A DNA stretch of 64,000 bases from Rhizobium anhuiense (GCF_003985145.1 NZ_ML133541.1:32535-96534), one strand, 5' to 3'; numbered from the stretch's first letter, positions 36,009 to 45,411 are shown. A program made the numbers and translations. Notes: a model not told the origin generated them from the letters alone.

Positions 36009-36935
36009 TCAACCCTTGACGGCAGCCGCAACTTCGGCTGCGAAATCGGTCTCTTCCTTTTCGACGCCTTCGCCGAGCAGAAGACGGGCCATGCCGGCGA
36101 CTTCGATCGGCGCGCCAACGGCCTTTTCAGCTTCCTTGATGGCGGCTGCGACGGTCAGATCCGGATTGATGACGAAAGCCTGCGAGAGAAGGGCGACTTC
36201 CTCGAAGAACTTGCGCATACGGCCTTCGACCATCTTCTCGATGATGTTGTCAGGCTTGCCGGAAGCGCGCGACTGCTCGATGAAGACGTTGCGCTCGCGC
36301 TCGGCGACGGCGGCATCGACTTCTTCCGGGCGGATCGCCAGCGGCGCGGTCGCAGCGATGTGCATGGCGACCTGGCGGCCGATTGCGTTCAGGGCTTCCT
36401 TGTCGCCGGTCGACTTCAGCGCCACGAGAACGCCGAGCTTGCCGAGGCCGTCGGAAACAGCATTGTGGATATAGGTGGCGACGACGCCGTCCTCGACGGA
36501 GAGAGCGGTCGAACGGCGCAGGTTCATGTTCTCGCCGATCGTTGCGATCGCATCCTTGATCGTGTCGGAAACGGACTTGCCCGATGCCGGGTAGGTCGCA
36601 GCCGCAACGGCTTCGACGGTACCGTCTGTGGAGACGGCGACCTTGGCGATGCCGCGGACGAGATCCTGGAAGGCGTCGTTACGGGCGACGAAGTCGGTTT
36701 CGGAATTGACTTCGACGACGACGGCCTTGGTGCCCTGGCTCGAAACGCCGATGAGGCCTTCAGCGGCGGTGCGGCCGGACTTCTTGTCGGCCTTGGCGAT
36801 GCCCTTGGCGCGCAGCCAGTCGATCGCCGCTTCCATGTCGCCACCGGTTTCAGCAAGAGCCTTCTTGCAGTCCATCATGCCTGCGCCGGTCTTTTCGCGC
36901 AGTTCCTTCACCATTGCAGCCGTAATCTCGCTCAT
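36009..36935 (-). CDS. tsf: Elongation factor Ts
   Basis: A protein of 308 residues. The N-terminal UBA-like domain has VKELREKTGAGMMDCKKAL, the EF-Ts signature, followed by two core subdomains with VVEVNSETDFVARN. It is the nucleotide-exchange factor for EF-Tu. It follows rpsB on the same strand after a 241-base spacer. Confidence 0.97.
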   Translation of the reverse strand: MSEITAAMVKELREKTGAGMMDCKKALAETGGDMEAAIDWLRAKGIAKADKKSGRTAAEGLIGVSSQGTKAVVVEVNSETDFVARNDAFQDLVRGIAKVAVSTDGTVEAVAAATYPASGKSVSDTIKDAIATIGENMNLRRSTALSVEDGVVATYIHNAVSDGLGKLGVLVALKSTGDKEALNAIGRQVAMHIAATAPLAIRPEEVDAAVAERERNVFIEQSRASGKPDNIIEKMVEGRMRKFFEEVALLSQAFVINPDLTVAAAIKEAEKAVGAPIEVAGMARLLLGEGVEKEETDFAAEVAAAVKG

Positions 36936-37092
36936 TAGCTTCCTCTTGTCGGTTCATACGGTGGGCCGCAGAGCGCGGCTCGGCACCGGATTGAGGCACG
37001 AAATGTACCTGTATGTATGACAGCGTGATGAAGACGCGCCATACCGAAACTTAGTCTGGCGAAGAGCCTGACGCCCTCGCCCTGAAACAGGC

Positions 37093-37128
37093 AAGGCCGC
37101 CGAACTTCGATGAGTCGCGAGCGGCCTT
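37093..37128 (-). other. Inverted repeat in the rpsB-tsf spacer
   Basis: Arms AAGGCCGC and GCGGCCTT around a 20-base loop lie between rpsB and tsf. The minus-strand downstream sequence lacks a T-run, so it may be an mRNA processing or attenuation hairpin. Weakly supported. Confidence 0.35.
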
Positions 37129-37176
37129 TCCCAGTCTCTGTAAGCTTTGGCGGAGCTTTCGATCCGCCCGCCTTCA

Positions 37177-37944
37177 TCAGCCTTCGGCTGCTTCCTCGAG
37201 AGCCGGCTCGACCGGAACCTCGGAGGATGCGCCGAGATCGCGGCCGGAAGAGCTCTGCTGACGCGCAATACCGTCGATGGCGGCGCGGGAGATCAGCTCG
37301 CAGTAAAGAGCGATGGCGCGCGATGCGTCGTCGTTACCCGGGATCGGATAGTCGATCAGGTCCGGATCGCAGTTCGAGTCGATGATGGCGACAACCGGGA
37401 TGCCGAGGCGCTTGGCTTCGTCGATCGCGATCTTTTCCTTGTTGGTGTCGATGATGAACATCAGGTCGGGGGTGCCGCCCATATCGCGGATACCGCCGAG
37501 AGCCTTGTCGAGCTTTTCACGCTCGCGCTCGAGGTTCAGGCGTTCCTTCTTGGTGAAGCCCTGGGCTTCGCCGTTCAGGATCTCGTCGAGCTTGCGCAGG
37601 CGCTGGATCGAGTTGGAGATCGTCTTCCAGTTCGTCATCATGCCGCCGAGCCAGCGCGAGTTGACGTAATACTGGGCCGAACGCTTGGCGCTGTCGGCGA
37701 TGATCTCAGACGCCTGGCGCTTGGTGCCGACGAAGAGAACGCGGCCGCCGCGGGCAACGGTGTCGCTGACGACCTGAAGGGCGCGCGACAGCATCGGAAC
37801 GGTCTGGGCCAGATCGATGATGTGAATGTTGTTGCGATCGCCGAAGATGTACGGCTTCATCTTCGGGTTCCAGCGATGCGTCTGGTGGCCGAAGTGGACG
37901 CCTGCCTCGAGAAGCTGGCGCATAGAAAAATCAGGCAATGCCAT
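37177..37944 (-). CDS. rpsB: Small ribosomal subunit protein uS2
   Basis: A protein of 255 residues. [20 protein letters not shown], shown in part, and DIIDLAQT-type and AIVDTNCDP-type segments (here [18 protein letters not shown]) identify ribosomal protein S2, which bridges head and body of the 30S subunit. It has the glutamate- and alanine-rich C-terminal tail seen in alphaproteobacteria. It begins the rpsB-tsf-pyrH-frr series. Confidence 0.98.
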
Positions 37945-38354
37945 GCCTTGTTACTCCTTTTCCGGTTGAACCTCCGCAAGGCGAACAGCACCCTCTTCGA
38001 GAATGCCACCGGCGGAACAGCCCGGATTTCTCCCGGACGATCCCATGCCTTACGTGTGGAATGCCGGTGCCCATACATTCGATTTGGCGCAAAAGCAAGG
38101 CTTATGCCGAAAAAACCGACCCATTAACCCGGCACCGCGTATCGATGCGGGAAAAAATGAAAAGGATAACCGTCGGCTTCTGCGAACGCCGCCGTTCAAC
38201 TCGCCAGCGCGAGACCTGCGACAGACATCAATTTGGATGCAGGTGCCCTGCCAACAGCCTGCTGCAAGGATCGCATCACCTTGCAGATCAGGGCGGTGCG
38301 TGGACGATTTAATCGTCGCCGATCGCCCGACCGTGGTTTTTCAAAAGCCTGCGT
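37945..38354. other. Leader and spacer upstream of rpsB
   Basis: No credible gene is seen in this 410-base gap between convergently oriented-away neighbours on the same strand (EipB-like upstream, rpsB downstream). On the minus strand CTTGCT (38094-38099) and TATGGG (38070-38075), 18 bases apart, form a possible promoter about 125 bases before rpsB. The long leader could carry autoregulation by S2, but no conserved structure was identified. Confidence 0.4.
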
Positions 38355-39191
38355 CTACTTGCAGACCTCGGCCTTGCGTTCGAGCAACTCCAGCTTGGCA
38401 AGCTTGCCGGTCAGGACGAAATCGCCGTAATCCATCGTCAGGTCGCGGGTGATGCCGTTCTCATAGAGCTTGAACGACATGCGGTAGACCGGCAAAGCAT
38501 CCGATTTCGCATTCTCGTTGAAATAGGCGATCGTCACCGGCCAGAAGGCGGTCTTGGAGAAGGCGCCGGCATTGCCGGCATCGGCCTCCTCGGCAATCGG
38601 CGTCTCCTGCTTGCCGACGATCGTCGTCGTCACCAGCGATTTGTCGCCGTCATCGGAACCGTCGAAGACGCGCGCCTCGAAGAAGCGCTTGCCGTCCTTG
38701 GCGTTCTGGATGACGTCGAGCATGTGTTCCGTGGGAAAACGGCTTTCGGCAAGCTGCAGTTCGCGGCTCGACGGCTGCTTGAGATCGACCTTGACACCGT
38801 CGGGCTGATCCTGCGCGGCACCGTTGACCTCCTTATCGAGCTGGTCGTCGGTGAAGGATTTGGTGTCGAAGGTGAACTTGCCATCCTTCAGGTTCTCGAA
38901 GGTCTTCGTCTGCTGGTCGCTGACGCGCACGCTGTCGCCGGTATCGATCTGCGTGACGAAGCGGAAGTTGGTCGTGAAGCCCTGGCAATAGCTGCCGTCG
39001 AACTCATAGACCATGCGACCATACATGCCGGCGATGCCGGAGCGGTCCGAAGCGTCCTTCAATTCCAGATCGTAGACCGCGCGATGTGCGACGAGGCCGG
39101 TCGCGATCGCAGCGCTTACCGCGGGCGCAGCCGCCCATGCATTGGCGGAAACGCTGGCGAGAAGCAGAGCGACAAGACTCGATCGGAACAT
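38355..39191 (-). CDS. EipB family (DUF1849) periplasmic envelope-integrity protein
   Basis: A protein of 278 residues with a signal peptide (LVALLLASVSANAWA, cleavage near residue 20). The mature part begins VAHRAVYDLELKDASD and carries GIAGMYGRMVYEFDGSYCQGF. The two cysteines, one there and one at the extreme C-terminus (EVCK), match the conserved disulfide of EipB, a periplasmic beta-spiral protein needed for envelope integrity in Brucella. Monocistronic as far as seen, divergent from ridA. Function is inferred from family. Confidence 0.85.
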   Translation of the reverse strand: MFRSSLVALLLASVSANAWAAAPAVSAAIATGLVAHRAVYDLELKDASDRSGIAGMYGRMVYEFDGSYCQGFTTNFRFVTQIDTGDSVRVSDQQTKTFENLKDGKFTFDTKSFTDDQLDKEVNGAAQDQPDGVKVDLKQPSSRELQLAESRFPTEHMLDVIQNAKDGKRFFEARVFDGSDDGDKSLVTTTIVGKQETPIAEEADAGNAGAFSKTAFWPVTIAYFNENAKSDALPVYRMSFKLYENGITRDLTMDYGDFVLTGKLAKLELLERKAEVCK

Positions 39192-39327
39192 TCATTAACT
39201 CCTGTTGGACTCGGTCGCGATGTTATAAGAACGCTTTCGGCCAAATCGAGGCTCGAACCTGTCATATTAAAGATTCTAGTCTTGATGCATAATTTTTGAA
39301 GAATTGACAACAAAAGCGGAGACGAAA

Positions 39328-39798
39328 ATGTCCGATGAAATTGCTGCACGCCTGACTGAGATGGGGATAACCCTGCCCGAAGCCGCAGCACCTGCTGCAA
39401 ATTACGTTCCCTATGTCATCAGCGGCAATCTTCTCTACATCTCCGGCCAGCTGCCGCTCGAAGGCGGCAAGGTCGCCGTATCGGGCCATCTCGGCAAGAC
39501 CGTCGACGTTGCGGGCGGCCAGCGCGGCGCCGAACTCTGCGCCATCAACATCCTCGCCCAGGCGAAGGCGGCACTTGGCGGCGATCTCGGCCGTATCCGG
39601 CGCGTCATCAAACTGAATGGCTTCGTCGCCTCGGCGCCCGACTTCGTCGAGCAGCATCTCGTCATCAACGGCGCTTCGAACCTGATTGCCGGCGTACTCG
39701 GCGAGGCCGGCAAACATGCGCGCGCCGCCGTCGGCATGGCTGCCCTGCCGCTGAACGCCGCCGTCGAGATAGATGCTATCATGGAAATCGCCGAATGA
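39328..39798 (+). CDS. RidA family protein
   Basis: A protein of 156 residues of the YjgF/YER057c/UK114 (RidA) superfamily, in the longer form (TIGR-type YjgH-like) that starts with a short N-terminal helix, SDEIAARLTEMGITLPE. The family includes imine/enamine deaminases; ISGQLPLEGG and the C-terminal GMAALPLNAAVEID are typical. The conserved substrate-binding arginine is present as HARAAVG. The ATG at 39328 is preceded by GCGGAGACG. The stop overlaps the next start by ATGA. Confidence 0.85.
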   Translation: MSDEIAARLTEMGITLPEAAAPAANYVPYVISGNLLYISGQLPLEGGKVAVSGHLGKTVDVAGGQRGAELCAINILAQAKAALGGDLGRIRRVIKLNGFVASAPDFVEQHLVINGASNLIAGVLGEAGKHARAAVGMAALPLNAAVEIDAIMEIAE

Positions 39799-40517
39799 CC
39801 ACCAATGCTGCCTGGATCAAGGACGTGCCGGTCGCCCATCGCGGCTATCACGACCTCAACAAGCATGTCTGGGAAAACACGCTTTCGGCCTTTTCGCGTG
39901 CCGTCGAAGCGGGCTTTGCGATCGAATGCGACCTGCATTACGCCTCCGACGGCGTGCCGGTCATCTTTCACGACGAGGACCTGCAGCGCCTGTGCAATCT
40001 CAACGGCGACATCCGTGAGCGCACGTCGCGGGAGCTTGGCCTGATCGCCGTCGGCGGGACCAGCGACAAGGTGCCGACGTTGCGCCAGCTCCTTGACCTC
40101 GTCGAGGGCAAGGTGCCGCTGGTGCTGGAGCTCAAGGGTCGCGAGGCCGATGACGAGGGTTTTGCCGAAGCCGTTCTCGAAGTGCTCGAAAACTATGAGG
40201 GCAAGGTGGCGCTGATGAGCTTCGACCACTGGCTGCTGCGCGATCTGAAGGCGCTTGGCTCACCCTACCCGCTCGGGCTGACGGCCAACGGCAACACGCC
40301 GGAGGAGTTCAAGACGCATGCGAAGGCGATGGAGATCGGTCTCGATTTCATCTCCTATTATTATGACGAGCTGCCGAATGCCTTCATCACAAGTCAACGC
40401 GAAAAGGGCATTCCCGTCATTACCTGGACGGTGCGTGACGAAGAGGCGCGCCGGCGTACATTCGCAAACGCAGACCAGATGACTTTCGAAGGCTTCGATC
40501 CGCGCGTGGCGGTTTGA
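39795..40517 (+). CDS. Glycerophosphodiester phosphodiesterase
   Basis: A TIM-barrel protein of 240 residues without a signal peptide, so cytoplasmic. VAHRGYHD supplies the first catalytic His, FAIECDLHYASDG the metal-binding Glu and Asp, and VIFHDEDL the second His. It hydrolyses glycerophosphodiesters to glycerol 3-phosphate and alcohol. It is translationally coupled to the RidA gene by a four-base overlap. It resembles UgpQ, but no ugp transport genes are nearby. Confidence 0.9.
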   Translation: MTTNAAWIKDVPVAHRGYHDLNKHVWENTLSAFSRAVEAGFAIECDLHYASDGVPVIFHDEDLQRLCNLNGDIRERTSRELGLIAVGGTSDKVPTLRQLLDLVEGKVPLVLELKGREADDEGFAEAVLEVLENYEGKVALMSFDHWLLRDLKALGSPYPLGLTANGNTPEEFKTHAKAMEIGLDFISYYYDELPNAFITSQREKGIPVITWTVRDEEARRRTFANADQMTFEGFDPRVAV

Positions 40518-40554
40518 CGCTCGCTTTTTGGCCAAGATCATGCGCAAACTGCCA

Positions 40555-40652
40555 CATAATTCCTTAGATCGGAATCGATTTAAGGATAAAATTGTGCAGC
40601 AACTCAAAGCGTTACAGCGTCCTTTGCGCGTCTGAAAGACGCGTGGCGCTGT
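40555..40652 (+). repeat. Palindromic intergenic repeat family B, copy 1
   Basis: A nearly perfect palindrome TCCTTAGATC / GATTTAAGGA followed by an imperfect inverted repeat, TACAGCGTCC up to GGCGCTGTA. The same two-part structure recurs in the same orientation at 41923-42022, on the other side of the acyltransferase gene. Confidence 0.8.
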
Positions 40653-40697
40653 AAGGCAGAGCCGAAACCATCCTCCCACAGGCTTCGCATTTGCTCC

Positions 40698-41888
40698 ATG
40701 ACTGATGAACTGTCCATTCGCGTAGAACGCTCCTTCACCGCGATTTCCCCGGAGAGCTGGTCCAGGCTTTCCGGGGCCTCGAAGACTTGCGCCACGGTTG
40801 CCTACAACCCATTCGTTTCGCACGCCTTTTTGTCGTCGCTGGAGGAATCCGGTTCAGCCAGCGCCGAGACCGGCTGGCTCGGCCACCACCTCCTGCTCGA
40901 AACCGATCGCGGCGAGCTGATCGGCGCCCTGCCCGGCTATCTCAAGAACCACAGCCAGGGCGAATATGTCTTCGATCATGGCTGGGCCGACGCCTTCGAA
41001 CGGGCCGGCGGGCGTTATTACCCCAAACTTCAGTGCTCCATTCCGTTCACGCCGGCGACAGGTCCGCGTCTTCTTGTCGCCGAGGGGCTGCAGCGGCTGC
41101 CGATCCAGAGCGCCATCGCCGAAAGTCTGAAGGAGGTCGTGCGCCGGCTCGGCATCTCCTCGGCCCATATCACCTTCGTGCCGGACGAGGAGATCGGCGT
41201 TTTCGAGATGGACGGCTATCTGCACCGCACCGACCAGCAATTCCATTTCATCAATGACGGCTATGCCAATCACGAGGCGTTTCTCGAAACGCTCGCCTCG
41301 CGCAAACGCAAGGCGTTGCGCAAGGAGCGCCGCGCCGCGCTCGAAAACGGCATCAGCATCGACTGGCTGACCGGCCGCGACCTGACGGAGCGCATCTGGG
41401 ACCAGTTCTTCAAATTCTACATGGATACCGGCGGCCGCAAATGGGGCCGGCCCTACCTCACCCGCAAATTCTACTCGCTGATCGGCGAGCGCATGGCCGA
41501 TGACATCCTGCTCGTCATGGCCAAGCGCGACGGGCGTTATGTCGCCGGCGCAATCAACTTCATCGGCGGCGATACACTCTATGGTCGTCACTGGGGCTGC
41601 ATCGAGGATCATCCCTTCCTGCATTTCGAGGTGTGCTATCACCAGGCGATCGACTTCGCCCTTTCGAAAGGGCTGAAGCGCGTCGAAGCCGGAGCGCAAG
41701 GCGAACACAAGCTTGCCCGCGGTTACCTCCCTGTGACGACGCATTCGGCCCACTACGTCGCCCATGCCGGCCTTCGCCGGGCAATCGGCGACTATCTCGC
41801 GCGCGAGCGCGCCGATGTCGAGCATATGAGCGAGGTCCTGAGTGAGCACAGTCCTTTCCGCAAGGGCGAGCGCCTGCAGGAGGATTGA
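40698..41888 (+). CDS. GNAT/FemAB-like acyltransferase (DUF482 family)
   Basis: A protein of 396 residues covering the DUF482 or peptidogalycan-biosynthesis family of large GNAT-fold enzymes. ISPESWSRLSGASKTC near the N-terminus, QFHFINDGYANHEAFLETL and RKRKALRKERR in the middle, and AINFIGGDTLYGRHWG and EAGAQGEHKLARGY in the C-terminal half are family segments. It probably transfers an acyl or aminoacyl group; the acceptor is unknown. It is bracketed by two copies of repeat family B (40555-40652, 41923-42022), separating it from ugpQ-like and HIT genes. Confidence 0.8.
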   Translation: MTDELSIRVERSFTAISPESWSRLSGASKTCATVAYNPFVSHAFLSSLEESGSASAETGWLGHHLLLETDRGELIGALPGYLKNHSQGEYVFDHGWADAFERAGGRYYPKLQCSIPFTPATGPRLLVAEGLQRLPIQSAIAESLKEVVRRLGISSAHITFVPDEEIGVFEMDGYLHRTDQQFHFINDGYANHEAFLETLASRKRKALRKERRAALENGISIDWLTGRDLTERIWDQFFKFYMDTGGRKWGRPYLTRKFYSLIGERMADDILLVMAKRDGRYVAGAINFIGGDTLYGRHWGCIEDHPFLHFEVCYHQAIDFALSKGLKRVEAGAQGEHKLARGYLPVTTHSAHYVAHAGLRRAIGDYLARERADVEHMSEVLSEHSPFRKGERLQED

Positions 41889-41922
41889 CGCTGCCCTGCC
41901 GGGCGCGCTACCCGATCAACCC

Positions 41923-42022
41923 CTGCGTAACTCCTTAAATCGGAATCGATTTAAGGAGTTATGCAGTAATTTAAAATGCTACAGCGTCCTTTGGGCGTCA
42001 GAAAAGACGCGCGGCGCGGTAG
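41923..42022 (+). repeat. Palindromic intergenic repeat family B, copy 2
   Basis: A perfect palindrome TCCTTAAATC GGAATC GATTTAAGGA is followed by TACAGCGTCCTTTGGGCGTC and GACGCGCGGCGCGGTAG, matching the copy at 40555-40652 in order and orientation. The end of the repeat is 19 bases before the HIT gene. Confidence 0.8.
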
Positions 42023-42041
42023 GAACCGAGGAGATTTCGCG

Positions 42042-42473
42042 ATGACCGACCCGGCCGACTATGACGACAACAATATCTTCGCCAAAATCCTGCGCGGCGA
42101 AATCCCCTCACACCGGATCTACGAGGACGCGCACACGATCGCCTTCATGGATGTGATGCCGCAGGCGCCGGGCCACGTGCTCGTCGTTCCCAAACCGGCG
42201 TCGCGCAATATCCTCGATGCCGATCCAGCCACCCTCGCCCACGCGATATCAGTCGTCCAGAAGGTCGCCATTGCGGTCAAGGACGTCTTCGACGCCGACG
42301 GCGTCTTCATCGCCCAGTTCAACGAACCGGCCGCCGGGCAAACGGTGTTTCATCTGCATTTCCACGTCATCCCGCGCCATGAGGGTGCTGTGCTCAAGCC
42401 GCATTCCGGCAAGATGGAGGATGGCGCCGTGCTTGCCGCCCATGCCGAAAAGATCAAGGCGGCACTGGCGTAA
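42042..42473 (+). CDS. HIT family protein
   Basis: A protein of 143 residues of the histidine triad family, Hint/PKCI-like branch. The nucleotide-binding triad is HLHFHVIPR near residue 105. IPSHRIYEDAHTIAFMDVMP near the N-terminus is typical. Members hydrolyse nucleotide phosphoramidates or adenylated substrates. The ATG at 42042 follows GAGGAGAT; the longer frame from 41976 runs into the repeat. It is convergent with clpA across a bidirectional terminator. Confidence 0.92.
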   Translation: MTDPADYDDNNIFAKILRGEIPSHRIYEDAHTIAFMDVMPQAPGHVLVVPKPASRNILDADPATLAHAISVVQKVAIAVKDVFDADGVFIAQFNEPAAGQTVFHLHFHVIPRHEGAVLKPHSGKMEDGAVLAAHAEKIKAALA

Positions 42474-42503
42474 CATCGATCCCTGGCGATGCCCAGAAAC
42501 GAA

Positions 42504-42530
42504 AAAGGCCGCGTGTAAGACGCGGCCTTT
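42504..42530 (+). terminator. Bidirectional terminator between the HIT gene and clpA
   Basis: Eleven base pairs, AAAGGCCGCGT and ACGCGGCCTTT, with a five-base loop, preceded by AAAAA-type and followed by T-rich sequence so that both strands end in T-runs. It sits 31 bases after the HIT stop and 22 bases after the clpA stop. Confidence 0.85.
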
Positions 42531-42551
42531 TCCAATTTGGTGGACGAAAGC

Positions 42552-45044
42552 TCACTTCTTGCGCGGAACCTTCGGAACCGTGCTTCCCTTCTTCGGAGCG
42601 TCGCGGACTTCAGGCTCGGCCTGCGGCACGGTCTTGGCGCGAGCCTTGGGAGCCGGCTTCGTCTTCAGCTCGCCATCCCCCTCATCGCCGGCTTCGGGAT
42701 GCACGACCTCAGCTTCCGGCTTCGGCTTGATCGGCGCCGTATCCGGAATGGCTTCCAGCACGATGCCGGGCTTGCCGTCTTCCTTCGGGCCGACGGTGAC
42801 GTTGACGACGCCGCCCTTCTTCAGCTTGCCGAAGAGGATCTCGTTGGCAAGCGGCTTCTTGATCGTGTCCTGGATGACGCGGGCAAGCGGGCGGGCGCCC
42901 ATCTTCTCGTCGTAACCCTTTTCCGAAAGCCAGGCGATCGCGTCCTCATGCAGGTCGAAGGTGACGTTCCTTTCGGAAAGCTGGGCCTCCAGTTGCATGA
43001 TGAACTTCTGCACGACCTTGTGGATGACGGCCGTCGGCAGCGCCGCGAAGGGAATGATCGCGTCGAGACGGTTGCGGAACTCCGGCGTGAAGAGCCGCGT
43101 CAGCGCCTCCTCGTCCTCGCCGGTGCGCTTGGACGAGCCGAAGCCGATCGCCGCCTTGGCCATTTCGGAAGCGCCCGCATTGGTCGTCATGATCAGGATG
43201 ACGTTGCGGAAGTCGATCTTCTTGCCGTTATGGTCGGTCAGCGTGCCGTGGTCCATGACCTGCAGCAGGATATTGTAGATATCCGGATGCGCCTTCTCGA
43301 TTTCGTCGAGCAGGACCACGCAATGCGGGTGCTGGTCGACGCCATCGGTGAGAAGACCGCCCTGGTCGAAGCCGACATAGCCGGGAGGTGCGCCGAGCAG
43401 ACGCGAAACCGTGTGCCGCTCCATATATTCCGACATGTCGAAGCGCAGGAGTTCGACGCCGAGCGACGAGGCCAGCTGCTTTGCCACCTCGGTCTTGCCG
43501 ACGCCGGTCGGACCGGAGAAGACATAGGCGCCGATCGGCTTGTTCGGTTCGCGAAGACCGGCGCGCGCCAGCTTGATCGACGTCGAAAGAGCTTCGATCG
43601 CGATATCCTGGCCATAGACGACCGACCGCAGTTCCTGCTCGAGATTGGCGAGCACGGCTTCGTCGTCCTTGGAGACGGTCTTCGGCGGAATACGCGCCAT
43701 CGTCGCGACCGTCGCCTCGATCTCCTTTTCAGTGATCAGCTTGCGGCGCTTCGACGGCGGCAGCAGCATCTGGGCCGCACCCGTTTCGTCGATCACGTCG
43801 ATCGCCTTGTCGGGCAGCTTGCGGTCGGAGATGTAGCGGGCCGACAATTCGACGGCCGACTTGATGGCGTCGTTCGAATAACGCAGATGGTGATACTCTT
43901 CGAAATAGGGCTTCAGGCCCTTCATGATTTCGATTGCATCATCGATCGACGGTTCGCTGACGTCGATCTTCTGGAAACGACGCACCAGCGCCCGGTCCTT
44001 CTCGAAGAACTGGCGATATTCCTTGTAGGTGGTCGAACCGATGCAGCGGATCGCGCCCGATGACAGGGCCGGCTTCAGGAGGTTCGAGGCATCCATCGCG
44101 CCGCCCGAGGTGGCGCCGGCGCCGATCACCGTGTGGATCTCATCGATGAAGAGCACGGCGCCCGGATATTCTTCCAGTTCCTTGACGACCTGCTTCAGGC
44201 GTTCTTCGAAATCGCCGCGGTAGCGCGTGCCGGCGAGCAGCGTGCCCATGTCGAGCGAGAAGATCGTCGCATCGGCGAGCGCTTCCGGAACCTTGCCTTC
44301 GACGATGCGCTTGGCAAGGCCTTCGGCGATCGCCGTCTTGCCGACGCCGGGATCACCGACGTAGAGCGGATTGTTCTTCGAACGACGGCACAGGATCTGG
44401 ATGGTGCGGCTCACCTCGGCGTGACGGCCGATCAGCGGATCGATCTTGCCGCCCTTGGCCTTCTCGTTGAGATTGACGCAATAGGCTTTCAGCGCATCCT
44501 GCTGCTTCTTGGGGCCGCCCTCTTCTTCGCCGCCGCGCGCCGTCGGCTTGCTGCTTTCGGCTTCGTCCTCGGCGCCGCGCGGCGGGCGAGCCTCCGAAGC
44601 GCCAGGCCGCTTGCCGATGCCATGGGAGATGTAGTTGACGGCGTCGTAGCGGGTCATCTCCTGCTCCTGCAGGAAATAGGCAGCATGGCTCTCGCGCTCG
44701 GCGAAGATCGCGACGAGCACGTTGGCGCCGGTCACCTCTTCGCGGCCGGAGGATTGCACATGGATGACGGCACGTTGGATGACGCGCTGGAAGCCGGAGG
44801 TCGGCTTCGAATCCTCGTCATAACCGGTGATCAGATTGGACAGTTCATTATCGACATATTCGACGAGCGTCTTGCGCAGCGCGTCGAGATCGACATTGCA
44901 GGCACCCATGACCGCGGCCGCATCGGCATCGTCGATCAGGGCGAGCAGCAGATGCTCGAGCGTCGCATATTCGTGGTGCCGCTCGTTGGCAAAGGTCAGT
45001 GCCTGATGGAGCGCCTTCTCTAAACTAGGCGAAAATGTTGGCAC
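42552..45044 (-). CDS. clpA: ATP-dependent Clp protease ATP-binding subunit ClpA
   Basis: A protein of 830 residues. An N-terminal domain (residues 1-150) is followed by D1 with Walker A GDPGVGKTAIAEGLA and D2 with GPTGVGKTEVAKQLA and the RARD-type C-terminal sensor. It unfolds substrates for ClpP, with ClpS as adaptor. It exceeds E. coli ClpA (758 residues) by about 70 because of a low-complexity Lys/Pro/Ala/Glu-rich tail. The start is GTG at 45044, ten bases after clpS. No clpP is in the window. Confidence 0.97.
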   Translation of the reverse strand: MPTFSPSLEKALHQALTFANERHHEYATLEHLLLALIDDADAAAVMGACNVDLDALRKTLVEYVDNELSNLITGYDEDSKPTSGFQRVIQRAVIHVQSSGREEVTGANVLVAIFAERESHAAYFLQEQEMTRYDAVNYISHGIGKRPGASEARPPRGAEDEAESSKPTARGGEEEGGPKKQQDALKAYCVNLNEKAKGGKIDPLIGRHAEVSRTIQILCRRSKNNPLYVGDPGVGKTAIAEGLAKRIVEGKVPEALADATIFSLDMGTLLAGTRYRGDFEERLKQVVKELEEYPGAVLFIDEIHTVIGAGATSGGAMDASNLLKPALSSGAIRCIGSTTYKEYRQFFEKDRALVRRFQKIDVSEPSIDDAIEIMKGLKPYFEEYHHLRYSNDAIKSAVELSARYISDRKLPDKAIDVIDETGAAQMLLPPSKRRKLITEKEIEATVATMARIPPKTVSKDDEAVLANLEQELRSVVYGQDIAIEALSTSIKLARAGLREPNKPIGAYVFSGPTGVGKTEVAKQLASSLGVELLRFDMSEYMERHTVSRLLGAPPGYVGFDQGGLLTDGVDQHPHCVVLLDEIEKAHPDIYNILLQVMDHGTLTDHNGKKIDFRNVILIMTTNAGASEMAKAAIGFGSSKRTGEDEEALTRLFTPEFRNRLDAIIPFAALPTAVIHKVVQKFIMQLEAQLSERNVTFDLHEDAIAWLSEKGYDEKMGARPLARVIQDTIKKPLANEILFGKLKKGGVVNVTVGPKEDGKPGIVLEAIPDTAPIKPKPEAEVVHPEAGDEGDGELKTKPAPKARAKTVPQAEPEVRDAPKKGSTVPKVPRKK

Positions 45045-45054
45045 GTTCAGATCC

Positions 45055-45411
45055 TCACTTCTTTTCCATGACGCATTGCAGCGGATGCTGGTGCTGCCGG
45101 GCGAAGTCCATCACCTGGCTGACCTTCGTTTCCGCTACCTCGTATGTGAATATTCCGCATTCGCCGACGCCGTGGTTATGGACATGGAGCATGATGCGGG
45201 TGGCACTTTCACGATCCTTCTGAAAAAAACGCTCAAGAATATGGATGACGAATTCCATGGGAGTGTAGTCGTCATTCAAAAGCAGCACACGATAAAGATT
45301 GGGCTTCTTGGTCTTCGGCTTAGTGCGTGTGATGACCGAGGTTCGATTTGCGTTGTCCCCGTTCCTTTCGCTGTCGTTCTGCATCCGGATCGGCGTTGCG
45401 ATCATTGTCAT
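45055..45411 (-). CDS. clpS: ATP-dependent Clp protease adaptor ClpS
   Basis: A protein of 118 residues with a flexible N-terminal extension of about 35 residues and the ClpS core: YRVLLLNDDYTPMEFVIHIL and the loop HVHNHGVGECGIFTYEVAE. The Asn-Asp and His pocket residues of N-degron binding are present. It delivers N-end rule substrates to ClpA, which is encoded ten bases downstream. Starts at 45411, with in-frame alternatives at MIATP and MQNDSE. Confidence 0.95.
   Translation of the reverse strand: MTMIATPIRMQNDSERNGDNANRTSVITRTKPKTKKPNLYRVLLLNDDYTPMEFVIHILERFFQKDRESATRIMLHVHNHGVGECGIFTYEVAETKVSQVMDFARQHQHPLQCVMEKK

Noticed and set aside
38200..38354. Possible tRNA or small RNA between rpsB and the EipB gene
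   Set aside because: No cloverleaf or CCA-ended structure could be found by eye.
42537..44063. A 508-residue open frame opposite clpA
   Set aside because: Antisense shadow of clpA without a ribosome binding site or family features.
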